A stretch of DNA of 64,000 nucleotides, taken from contig NZ_CP163521.1 of assembly GCF_041080675.1 (NCBI RefSeq), forward strand, positions 124,001 to 188,000, read 5' to 3'. Both the position numbers and the translations under genes were made by a program. The DNA comes from Streptomyces sp. cg36. Its GTDB lineage: Bacteria; Actinomycetota; Actinomycetes; Streptomycetales; Streptomycetaceae. The notes under the pieces are model-generated. The model had not been told where the DNA came from. It did no database searches and saw only the letters and a program-made list of their open reading frames with translations. This document shows, piece after piece, positions 42,731 to 50,653 of this stretch. Each line of letters starts with the position of its first letter. Position 1 is the first letter of the stretch.

Positions 42731-42765
42731 AGGGTCCTGGTCTCCGTACGGGAGACCAGGACCCT
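42731..42765 (+). terminator. Intrinsic terminator
   Basis: Perfect 15-bp arms (42731-42745 and 42751-42765) with a 5-nt loop, followed by TTTGTCGTT. This is one of the most canonical terminators in the window, yet it follows no recognised gene. Confidence 0.88.
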
Positions 42766-43010
42766 TTGTCGTTCCGGCGGTCGTCTTTCCGTGCGGACCT
42801 GTCGACCTGTCAGCTCTGCTGGAGTGGTGCGGACGCGTGCCGTACGGGCGCGGGGCGGTGTGCGCACCCGGGCCCGCGCGATACTCGGCTGCGAGCGAGC
42901 CGCCCCGCTCATAGGATCAACGTCCGGGGCGCCGACGCCGCGCCCCGCCGGCGGTCTGGCGCTCAGGTGGCACTCGGTCGGCACACAACGGACCGAGGAC
43001 GCGTGGCGCG

Positions 43011-43736
43011 ATGAGCAGCCGACTTTCCGCAATCTCCTTCGAGGCGCACCAGCCCGGGCGCCTGGCGGACTTCTGGTCCGGCGTCCTGGGCCTGGAGCGA
43101 GCCGACGACGCGCACGGCGGCATCGCCCTGCTGTCCGGGAACGACGCCGGATACCGCCTCCGCTTCCGTCCCTCCCAGAAGCAGAAGACCGCCCAGAACC
43201 GGCTGCACTTCGACCTGACCAGCTCCTCCCCGGAGGACCAGCGGGAGACCGTGGCCCGGGCGCTCGCACTGGGCGCGCACCACGCCGACGTCGGCCAGGG
43301 ACCGGACGCCTCCCACGTGGTGCTCGCCGACCCCGAGGGCAACGAGTTCTGCGTCATCGAGCCGGGCAACGACTTCCTCGCGGGCTGCGGCCTCGCCGGA
43401 GCGCTGGCGTGCGACGGTTCGCAGGCCGTGGGCTACTTCTGGAGCGAGGCGCTGGGCTGGCCGCTGGTCTGGGACCAGGACGAGGAGACCGCCATCCAGT
43501 CGCCGGACGGCGGCACGAAGATCACGTGGGGCGGACCGCCGTGCATGCCGGACCCCGGCAAGGACCTGCACTTCGACCTCGTACCGGACGAAGACCAGGA
43601 GGCGGAGGTCGAGCGCCTGCTCGCGCTCGGGGCGAAGCGCCTCGGCCCCGAGCGCGACGGCGAGGGCGCGGTGACGCTGGCCGACCCCGATGGGAACGAG
43701 TTCCGGGTGCTCCGGCCGAACGGGTCCGGCGGCTGA
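43011..43736 (+). CDS. VOC-family protein with two glyoxalase modules
   Basis: 241 residues from the ATG at 43011. Two tandem VOC modules are visible. The first spans about 5-120 (ISFEAHQPGRLADFWSGVLGLE ... VVLADPEGNEFCVIEPG). The second spans about 125-235 (GYFWSEALGWPLVWDQDEETAIQS ... VTLADPDGNEFRVLRPN). This Streptomyces family is soluble and the substrate is unknown; a ligand-binding or resistance role is possible. It is transcribed away from the IS. Confidence 0.85.
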   Translation: MSSRLSAISFEAHQPGRLADFWSGVLGLERADDAHGGIALLSGNDAGYRLRFRPSQKQKTAQNRLHFDLTSSSPEDQRETVARALALGAHHADVGQGPDASHVVLADPEGNEFCVIEPGNDFLAGCGLAGALACDGSQAVGYFWSEALGWPLVWDQDEETAIQSPDGGTKITWGGPPCMPDPGKDLHFDLVPDEDQEAEVERLLALGAKRLGPERDGEGAVTLADPDGNEFRVLRPNGSGG

Positions 43737-43948
43737 CGCGTACGGCGGGCTCCGGGCGGGCGGTGGGCGGAAGCCGCGGCGACGGGAGCAGCAGGGCCGA
43801 AGGCTGGGCGAGCGGTGCGAGGGCCCACCGCATATGCGGCACTGACGACCCATCAGGGCGCGCAAATGTACACCATATGGGTCAGCTAGGCTGGCACATG
43901 CCGCAACTTGTCGGTGCGGCACGACAGGACGAGCAGGGGGACTTGACC

Positions 43949-44656
43949 ATGGCGATCGAGGTTTCCGTACCGGACGAGGACGCGCGCGTCGCGGGGCTGG
44001 TGGCGGCGCAGGAGAAGGCGATCGCGCTGTTCGCCGAGGTGGAGGCGCGTGGCCTGGTCGCGCCGGGGGTCGGGGAGCGGGAGGCGAGCGACCGCATCCG
44101 GGACCTGGCCAACGAGATGTTCGGCACCACCAAGCACTGGCACAAACGGATCATCCGCTCCGGCCCCAACACCCTCGTGCCGTACCGGGACAACCCGCCG
44201 GACCGGATCATCGCCGAGGACGACGTCGCCTTCGCCGACTTCGGCCCGATCTTCGAGGAGTACGAGGCGGACTTCGGCCGCACCTACGTCTTCGGCACCG
44301 ACCCCGCCAAGCACCGGCTCCTGGCCGACCTGCCGCGCGTCTTCGCCGCGGGACGCGCCGCGTTCGCCGCCGATCCGCACATCACGGGCAAGCAACTGCA
44401 CGCCGAGGTCGAGCGGCTGGCCACCGAGGCGGGCTGGGAGATCGGCATCTGGCACGCCGGGCACCTCGTGGGGGAGTTCCCGCACGAGACCAACGAGGGG
44501 GCCAAGGCCGAGTCGTACATCACCCCGGACAACGACAACCCACTGCGCCGCACCGACCGCAAGGGCCGGACCTGCCACTGGATCCTGGAACTCCACTTCG
44601 TGGACCGGGAGCGTGGGTTCGGCGGGTTTTACGAGCAGCTTCTCGATTTGGCGTGA
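43949..44656 (+). CDS. M24 family metallopeptidase (aminopeptidase P-like)
   Basis: 235 residues from the ATG at 43949 with GGGGGA upstream. The pita-bread fold is indicated by HWHKRIIRSGPNTLVPYRDNPP, VAFADFGPIFEEYEADFGRTYVFG (metal Asp pair), WHAGHLVGEFPHE (His) and HWILELHFVD (Glu). It lacks the N-terminal creatinase domain, so it is the short single-domain form. It likely cleaves dipeptides or acts as a non-peptidase homologue. A hairpin terminator follows. Confidence 0.85.
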   Translation: MAIEVSVPDEDARVAGLVAAQEKAIALFAEVEARGLVAPGVGEREASDRIRDLANEMFGTTKHWHKRIIRSGPNTLVPYRDNPPDRIIAEDDVAFADFGPIFEEYEADFGRTYVFGTDPAKHRLLADLPRVFAAGRAAFAADPHITGKQLHAEVERLATEAGWEIGIWHAGHLVGEFPHETNEGAKAESYITPDNDNPLRRTDRKGRTCHWILELHFVDRERGFGGFYEQLLDLA

Positions 44657-44667
44657 CGGGGGATGGT

Positions 44668-44716
44668 GGGGCGCTTCGGGGCGCATTGCGTCGTGCGAGG
44701 CGCCCCGAAGCGCCCC
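44668..44716 (+). terminator. Hairpin terminator after the M24 gene
   Basis: Perfect 16-bp arms (44668-44683 and 44701-44716) with a 17-nt loop, 12 bases past the stop. Confidence 0.8.
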
Positions 44717-44759
44717 TATGGGGGGCGAAGCCGCCCGGCACCTGTGCTCAGGCGCCCAA

Positions 44760-44936
44760 GTGCTCAGGCGCGAGGCGGAGTGCGCCGACTTCAACGAGGC
44801 GGTACGCCACACGCTCGACCGGCTGCGCGCCGAACTCGCCCCGGAATGGCGGATCTACGACGAATACTTCCCCATCCAAGAGGACCCGGACCTCGACCGC
44901 TACCTGGCCGACCCCAAGCGATTCGTACGCATCTGA
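44760..44936 (+). pseudogene. C-terminal fragment of a hypothetical protein
   Basis: 58 residues with protein-like composition: ADFNEAVRHTLDRLRAEL, EWRIYDEYFPIQEDPDLDRYLADPKRFVRI. No upstream N-terminal portion exists, since the M24 gene and its terminator come first. It probably survives from a larger gene, although a short functional ORF from the GTG at 44760 cannot be excluded. Confidence 0.4.
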
Positions 44937-44989
44937 TCGGACGCCCTCGCACGACAGCCCGCCCGACCGGCTTCGCGGGTGCCTCGTGT

Positions 44990-45583
44990 TCACGTACGTA
45001 CGGGAGCCGTCGCGGACCAGAAGTCGTCGTGGATGCGGGGGCGGAGAGGGTATTGGCCCGGGCGTTCCGGGGTGTTGGGCTGGGTGGTGGGGGTCGCGAC
45101 GGGGGTGCGGGTGAGGCACGGGGTGGTGGCGCCGAAGAAGAACTGGCCCTCCCCGCCGACCGACACCTCCAGGGAGAAGTGGTCCGGGGTCGACGCCACG
45201 ACGGACGGGAACCGTTCGTGGGTGTTCACGTTCGTGATCGTGTAGCCGCGGCTCCGCCAGTCGCGCTCGACCATGCCGAGCAGACCGGCGCGGCGCGCCG
45301 GGGAGACCACGGTCTGGATCTGGATGCGGCGGTTCACGGTTCCGGTGCCCTTGGGAGCGTCGCCGTCGTCCTCGCACGAGGCATCGGTCGACGGCCCGTG
45401 CAGCCACCGCAGTTCGGGACTGATCGCCGCGAGGGTCCGCCCCAGGATCGTGTCCGCCTGGTCGGCGCCCTGCTGCATGTCCATGGCCGGTTGGTTCCTC
45501 TCGGGGGAGCGCGGGGTCGGGCTGCAACCGGTGGCGGCGGTGAGCAGCAGGAGCGCGGCGGCGACGCCGTGGTGGATCCTCAT
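44990..45583 (-). CDS. Lipoprotein of unknown function
   Basis: 197 residues. The lipobox is LTAATGCS (Cys20). The mature part is mixed alpha/beta (ERDWRSRGYTITNVNTHERFPSVVAST, FSLEVSVGGEGQFFFGATTPCL) with a Thr/Pro-rich tail. Its start overlaps the stop of the DUF1023 esterase gene by four bases, making it third in an operon. It may be the surface partner of the esterase. Confidence 0.75.
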   Translation of the reverse strand: MRIHHGVAAALLLLTAATGCSPTPRSPERNQPAMDMQQGADQADTILGRTLAAISPELRWLHGPSTDASCEDDGDAPKGTGTVNRRIQIQTVVSPARRAGLLGMVERDWRSRGYTITNVNTHERFPSVVASTPDHFSLEVSVGGEGQFFFGATTPCLTRTPVATPTTQPNTPERPGQYPLRPRIHDDFWSATAPVRT

Positions 45584-47430
45584 CGGGGGTCCTGGGTGCT
45601 GATGGCGTCGCCCTGGCCCGCGACGACGAGGGCGATGTTCCGGGCGGAAACCCTGTCCTTGTCCGGGGTGAAGTAGTGGGAGTGGGCGTCGAAGTCGACG
45701 GAGTGCCCGATGTCCAGGTCCTTGAGCTTGTCCGCGTCGATGATGAACGGGCCGTCACCCGTGGCGAACCGCCGGGCGCCGAACTCGTGGCTCGCCGGGT
45801 CGGTGCCGAAGTAGAGCTGGTCGGGGCCGCCGCCCACGGCCTCCCCGACCTGGTGTCCGAGCCGTGCGCCCTCGACGGGGCCGAGCGGGGTGCCGAGGCC
45901 GATGACGCTGCCGAGCACGGAGCCGCCCGATTCGGCCTTCGTGGGGAGCTGGGTCACGACGTCGTTCTTCGCGGCACCCACGTACACATGGTCCTTGCCG
46001 ACGCCGAGGTCCGCGGCTGTCTTCGCCTCCGTCCCGGGGCTGCCGACCAGGACGATGTCGTCGGCGCCGGGGATGCCACCGCGCTGGGCGGCGAGACCGA
46101 CGGTGAGGGAACCGTAGGAGTGGCCGATGGCGGTGATGTGCGGGTCACCCGCCTCGTGCGTGGCGGAGATCCCCGCCATGAACTGGTTGTACGCGGGCGC
46201 GCCCGCTTCGGCGTCACTGGTCGACGCGACGTCGATGCTCTGCGGTGCGTCATAGCCCAGCCAGACGATCGCCGCGCTGGAGGGGTCCAGTTCCCGCGCG
46301 CCCAGGGCCGTGTCACGCGCGCGGTTGACGGTGCCCTCCGCGAAGCCCTTGTCCAGCTTCGTGCCCAGGCCCGGGACGTAGGCGGAGACGTTGCGGGAGG
46401 TGTCCGGATCGCCGAATGCCACGATGGCGCGGCCGTTTCCCTGGTCGCCGATGCCGAGCAGGTACATCGGAGGGACGCCCGGCGCGGGCGCCGCCCGCAA
46501 CTGCTCGTCGATCGACCGCAGCCCCGCCAGTTTCGCCCGTGCCTCCTCGCTGTCCACCCCCGACAGCTTGCCGATCAGCAGCCGCAGATTGTCCCGGTTG
46601 GCCTCGTCGCGAACCGTGGCCGGAATGCCGTCCAGGTTGCCGATGATGTCGGGGCACGCCGCCAGGTACTCGTCGCGCTGGGAAGGGGACAGGTGGGCCC
46701 ACCAGTCGCGGCGGTCGGCCGGGGACGAGCCGGTCGGGATCGTGCTCTTCACGTACTCGCCGGACGCGTCACGTACCGCCGCCCGGTCCGCAGCCGCGTC
46801 CTTCCAGGTCGCGTCGGTGACGTCCAGGTCCGGCTCGGCCTTGAGGCGGCCCAGAACGGTGCTGAAGTGCTCGTCGGCCTCGTGGGCGGCCTGGAGGGCC
46901 CGCTGGATGCGTGTGGCGATCTCCTGGGCCTTGGCGTGGTGGGGGTTGGGAGCGATCAGGCCGGGCTGCGGGCCGCCGAGGGACGGCGGACCGGTGAGGA
47001 GCGGTGAGCCGCCCGTGACGCTTCCCCCGGCCAGCGGCTCATGGGTGATCAGGTTCTTCCCGGCTGCCGGATAGCTCACGGAGCCGTCCGCCGCGACCGT
47101 GAAGCCGAGACTCGCGGCGTCGTCCAAGGCGCTCTTCAACTGGCCCTGGAATCCGATCAGTTTGTGGACGAGCGAGCTCAGTGTCGTACGGACCAGTCCG
47201 CATTCCGTACGCATGTAGTCGTAGTTGCGGTCCAGCCGCCGCAGGCGGTCGACGGCGGCCGACGCGGCCACGCCCTTCTGCGTGGCTTCCAGGCCCCGGA
47301 TCATCTCGTTGCTGATCCGGTCCCGGGCCGCGTCGGCCTGGGAGCTGACGGCGCCCCAGCCGTCGGCGGCGTTCAGAAGCTCGGCACACTTGAGGTCGTG
47401 CAGCTGCTGCCAGGTGAGCATCCCCGTCAC
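45580..47430 (-). CDS. DUF1023 alpha/beta-hydrolase with helical N-terminal domain
   Basis: 616 residues. The N-terminal 150 residues are helical (AQLKSALDD-like heptads), resembling a WXG100/EspR-type fusion partner. Residues 320-560 are a DUF1023 alpha/beta hydrolase: VPPMYLLGIGDQGNGRAIVAFGDPD, nucleophile elbow AIGHSYGSLTVG near 434-440, ADDIVLVGSPG, and a catalytic His region DAHSHYFTPD. No signal peptide is present; export by a type VII system is conceivable but unproven. It overlaps both neighbours by four bases. Confidence 0.85.
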   Translation of the reverse strand: MTGMLTWQQLHDLKCAELLNAADGWGAVSSQADAARDRISNEMIRGLEATQKGVAASAAVDRLRRLDRNYDYMRTECGLVRTTLSSLVHKLIGFQGQLKSALDDAASLGFTVAADGSVSYPAAGKNLITHEPLAGGSVTGGSPLLTGPPSLGGPQPGLIAPNPHHAKAQEIATRIQRALQAAHEADEHFSTVLGRLKAEPDLDVTDATWKDAAADRAAVRDASGEYVKSTIPTGSSPADRRDWWAHLSPSQRDEYLAACPDIIGNLDGIPATVRDEANRDNLRLLIGKLSGVDSEEARAKLAGLRSIDEQLRAAPAPGVPPMYLLGIGDQGNGRAIVAFGDPDTSRNVSAYVPGLGTKLDKGFAEGTVNRARDTALGARELDPSSAAIVWLGYDAPQSIDVASTSDAEAGAPAYNQFMAGISATHEAGDPHITAIGHSYGSLTVGLAAQRGGIPGADDIVLVGSPGTEAKTAADLGVGKDHVYVGAAKNDVVTQLPTKAESGGSVLGSVIGLGTPLGPVEGARLGHQVGEAVGGGPDQLYFGTDPASHEFGARRFATGDGPFIIDADKLKDLDIGHSVDFDAHSHYFTPDKDRVSARNIALVVAGQGDAISTQDPR

Positions 47431-47846
47431 CGCCCCTCGCCGGACGGCGCGGAGTACTGAGCGAGTGCCGACTTCACGCCCGCGTCCACTTCACCCTGCG
47501 CCCGCGCCGTCTCGCGCAGGGCAGGCTCCAACGACGCGCATTCGCGGTGAACAGCCGTCAGCCGCAGCTCCCACGAGGCGAGTACGGACGTGAGCGCGCC
47601 CATGCACGCGAGGCCCGCCGTGCCCGCCTCGGCACCGGCGTGGGCCGTGGTCAGGGTGTCCTTGGCCTTGGTGGTGTCCGTCTGGAGGCTGTGGACCGTG
47701 CCCGCCGCGTCCGACCACGGCTTGGCGCTGTGCTTCAGCTCGCCGTCGGCGGACCCGGAGCCCGCAGGCCCCACCGACGCCAGTGACATCGCCTCCGGCC
47801 GCTGCCCGGCCTGGTCCAGCAGCCGCTGCCAGCTCTGCGTGTACAC
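47427..47846 (-). CDS. Small helical protein, WXG100-like, first in operon
   Basis: About 139 residues from the GTG at 47846 (VYTQSWQRLLDQAG). An ATG at 47789 is an alternative start, but the SWQ segment looks genuine. It is strongly helical (DAAGTVHSLQTDTTKAKDTLTTAHAG, ASWELRLTAVHRECASLEPALRETARAQ). A central hinge is consistent with a helical-hairpin ESX-like fold, but there is no exact WXG motif. It overlaps the esterase start by four bases. Confidence 0.65.
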   Translation of the reverse strand: MYTQSWQRLLDQAGQRPEAMSLASVGPAGSGSADGELKHSAKPWSDAAGTVHSLQTDTTKAKDTLTTAHAGAEAGTAGLACMGALTSVLASWELRLTAVHRECASLEPALRETARAQGEVDAGVKSALAQYSAPSGEGR

Positions 47847-48008
47847 GTACTCCCCCGTGGCCCGTGCGACCCTCTTGCGCCGCCCCGAGACGACGTTACG
47901 CGGGCGGGCGGGGGCGTGCGCAAGCGCAAACCGGGGGGTGGTGGGAAAAAGATCGTCTGCGCCTAACACCCTTGCCGGGGTGTACGCAAGAGTGATCGCG
48001 CTCAGGCG

Positions 48009-48440
48009 ATGGTGTTCGCACTGCCGAGTTCCGGTGCGCGGCGTCTGAGGCCGACGCCCGAGGACGACTGGCGTGCCTGGTTCCTGGAGAACACCCGCAG
48101 CTTCCGGCGGACCCTGCTGCTGCGCCGCGACGGCGCCCGCCTCCACGCGGGCTCCACGCCGACCGCGGACCTCGACCGGCTCCGCCACAAGATGGCTTTC
48201 CTGGTCGATCGCGGTGTGCCCGAGCACGACGCCCGGATGGCGATGCTGGCGGCCGGCCGTTTTACGGTCGGCAGTGTCCTGGAGGAGCAGGCGGCCCCGG
48301 GGCCGGGCCCGGGCCTCGGTCCCGGCCCCGGTGACGGCTCGGACGTCCCGGCCGACATGCCGCTCATCGATCCGGAGGCCGCGTTCGAGGCGGGGCTCTC
48401 CCTCATCGTGGACGGTTTGAGCGCGCGTACGACGGTGTAG
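48009..48440 (+). pseudogene. TetR C-terminal domain without its DNA-binding half
   Basis: 143 residues, all belonging to a TetR_C ligand domain: RAWFLENTRSFRRTLLLRRDGARLHAGST, RGVPEHDARMAMLAAGRFTVGSVLEEQAA and FEAGLSLIVDGLS. The N-terminal 60-residue HTH is missing. The 200 bp before it belong to the opposite-strand gene and hold no HTH in any frame. It is most likely a truncated gene. A Gly-Pro repeat (PGPGPGLGPGPG) interrupts the usual linker. Confidence 0.65.
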
Positions 48441-48706
48441 GAGTCGTGGTTTACGGGCGGGGGAGTGCGGGGGCGGATCGGGCGCCCCTCCCGCGCCCGT
48501 CCCGCAGCCACCCCACGCTCCCGACCTGCGTCCACCCCACGCACCCGGCGGCCCCAAACGTGTGCCCCCCCGACAACAGCCCCAACCGACGGTTGCGCAG
48601 GATGCAACGGCTGTTGCGGTGTGCGAATTCGCGTCCTAGATTCCTTGCGTGCGGCGCAACTACCGTGCGCCGTGGGGCAATTGATCGGACTGATCGGGAG
48701 GATTCC

Positions 48707-49018
48707 TTGAACGGAAAGCTCGCGACGACCAGGATCGCCGCAGCCGCGGTGACCCTGCTGGCCGGGGTGGCGCTGGCCGTCCCGGCATCGGCTGCCACAT
48801 CCACCGCCGCGCCGACCCGAGCAGCGGTGTCACCCACCGGTACATCCACCTACTACGTATACGTCACCGGAGTCAGCGGCTCGCTGGACGGTGCCCGCGC
48901 CAACGCGGACTACAAGCTCCCGCCCGGCTGCTCCCCCGTCGGGATCGTGGCCAGTGGTACCACCCCCGACAACAACATCTGGGTGACCGTCCAGGGCGTC
49001 TGCCCCGGAACGCCGTGA
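48707..49018 (+). CDS. Small secreted protein
   Basis: 103 residues from a TTG start supported by GGGAGG. The Sec signal peptide ends near VPASAA (about residue 31). The mature chain has Thr/Ala-rich opening residues, then STYYVYVTGVSGSLD and ADYKLPPGCSPVGIVA, and ends VTVQGVCPGTP. Two cysteines probably pair. I recognise no family. A terminator follows. Confidence 0.7.
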   Translation: MNGKLATTRIAAAAVTLLAGVALAVPASAATSTAAPTRAAVSPTGTSTYYVYVTGVSGSLDGARANADYKLPPGCSPVGIVASGTTPDNNIWVTVQGVCPGTP

Positions 49019-49479
49019 CCGGGAGCATCATCCGCGTACCGCACTGACACATGTACGTGCGCAGCAGCAGAGCCCGAGGGGCGCCGACGCAACCGGCGCC
49101 CCTCGGGGTCTTCAAGAGAGGGACTGTAGCGCTCCGAAGGTTCTCCGTCCGCCGTTTCGGTGCGGGTGGTGCGGTCTCGGGCGGGTGGTGAGGTCTCGGG
49201 TGGATGGCGAGGTCCGGGGCGGGTGACGAGGTCTTGAGGGCCCGTGACCTCGGCCCACTCCGTTGTGCCGTGGTGCGTCCGTCCACGCGGCCGACCACGC
49301 GTGAGCCGAACGGGTGCATACGGCGCGCCGCCGGTGAGCGTTGAACCGACGGTGCCGAAGCCGGGCCGCTCCACGCCCGCCTCGACACCTCGCCCTTCCC
49401 GACACCTCGCCCTTCCCGACTCCCCGCCTTCTCCGACACCTCACCCGCTCCGACACCTCACCAGGAGGCGCGCAGCCCC
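49019..49479. other. Intergenic region with terminator and tandem repeats
   Basis: A terminator is at 49073-49107. Imperfect repeats of a GGTGAGGTCTCGGGTGG type run from 49145 to 49235. A pyrimidine-rich repeat of GACACCTCGCCCTTCC type at 49384-49470 lies just before the lipase gene. No gene seen. Confidence 0.6.
49073..49107 (+). terminator. Hairpin terminator
   Basis: CCCGAGGGGCGCCG and CGGCGCCCCTCGGG, perfect 14-bp arms with a 7-nt loop, followed by GTCTTC, 55 bp past the stop of the small secreted gene. Confidence 0.85.
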
Positions 49480-50484
49480 ATGCGCCGATTCCTCAGCGCC
49501 GCATGCTCGGCCCTGGCCGCGGCGGCCTGCCTGACCGCCGCCCTCCCCACCGCGTCCGCGGCGCCCTCCGCACCGCGCCTCGCCGCCGCCGAACCGCCGC
49601 CGGCGAGGCCGGCCGCCCCGCTCGTCAGCCTCGTCAGCCTCGGGGGCGTCAACTTCGGCATGGCGCTGCTCGGCTCACTGCCCGACCCCGAACGCCCCCC
49701 GGCCGGGGCCAACGACTTCACCTGCAGGCCGACCGGCGCCCACCCCCGCCCGGTCGTCCTGGTCCACGGCACCTTCGAGAACGCCTACGACAACTGGAGC
49801 GGCCTCGCCCCGCTGCTCAAGAACGCCGGCTACTGCGTCTTCGCCCTCAACTACGGTGAGCGCGGCCCCCACGCCCTGATGAAGGCCGTCGGCCCCGTCC
49901 CCGACTCGGCGCGACAGCTGGCCCGCTACGTCGACAAGGTGCTGGCCGCCACCGGCGCGGAGCAGGTCGACCTCGTGGGCCACTCCCAGGGCGGCGGAGT
50001 CACACCCCAGTGGTACCTCCGCTTCGACGGCGGCGCCGCCAAGGTCCACCGGCTGGTCGGCATCAACCCCAGCAGCCACGGCACCACCCTGCTCGGCCTG
50101 GCCCACCTCGCCAACGCCGTCCTGGACGTGGCGGGACGCACCGGCAGACCACTCGGCCTGGACAGCCCCGCCGCCAAGGACCAGACCGTCGGCTCCTCGG
50201 TCCTCCGGCGGCTGTACGCCAGGGGCGACACCGAGCCCGGCGTGGCCTACACCGACATCGTCACCGAATTCGACGAGGTGGTCACCCCGTACACGAACCA
50301 GTTCCTCACCGCGGGACCCGGCGCCGAGGTCGACAACATCCTGCTCCAGAGGGTGTGCCCGCTCGAACTCACCGGCCACGTGGGCAGCCCGTACGACCCG
50401 AACGTCCACCGACTGGTGCTGAACGCCCTCGACCCCGCCCGCGCCACCCCCGTGCGGTGCGCCCTCCTGACAGTTCCTCTGTGA
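49480..50484 (+). CDS. Secreted lipase/esterase (alpha/beta hydrolase)
   Basis: 334 residues. A signal peptide covers about 1-28 (ends ALPTASAA). The oxyanion-hole strand is VVLVHGTFENAYDNW, the nucleophile elbow GHSQGGG is near 166-171, and LVGINPSSHGTT follows. Acid/His candidates are DIVTEFDEVVTPY and ELTGHVGSPYDPNVH near the end. Cysteines (FTCRP, GYCVF, RVCPLE, RCALL) fit disulphides in an exported enzyme. It resembles Streptomyces lipases acting on triglycerides or esters outside the cell. Confidence 0.92.
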   Translation: MRRFLSAACSALAAAACLTAALPTASAAPSAPRLAAAEPPPARPAAPLVSLVSLGGVNFGMALLGSLPDPERPPAGANDFTCRPTGAHPRPVVLVHGTFENAYDNWSGLAPLLKNAGYCVFALNYGERGPHALMKAVGPVPDSARQLARYVDKVLAATGAEQVDLVGHSQGGGVTPQWYLRFDGGAAKVHRLVGINPSSHGTTLLGLAHLANAVLDVAGRTGRPLGLDSPAAKDQTVGSSVLRRLYARGDTEPGVAYTDIVTEFDEVVTPYTNQFLTAGPGAEVDNILLQRVCPLELTGHVGSPYDPNVHRLVLNALDPARATPVRCALLTVPL

Positions 50485-50653
50485 CCGGCCGCCGCCCGGA
50501 TCCGGCCAAGGCCGTGCCGTCCACCCCGTACCTCCCCTCCACCGTCGGGGACGGCCGCCGGTATCGTGGCCGGGTCAATTGCGGCATCTGCTCCTGACCA
50601 GGGTGGATATGCCGGGGCCAGGACGGCCGTGTGTGTGATGCCAGGGGGAGAAC

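Noticed and set aside
42791..44656. Single 621-residue protein across the VOC and M24 genes
   Set aside because: The first 390 residues are an out-of-frame reading of the VOC gene; the M24 protein starts at 43949.
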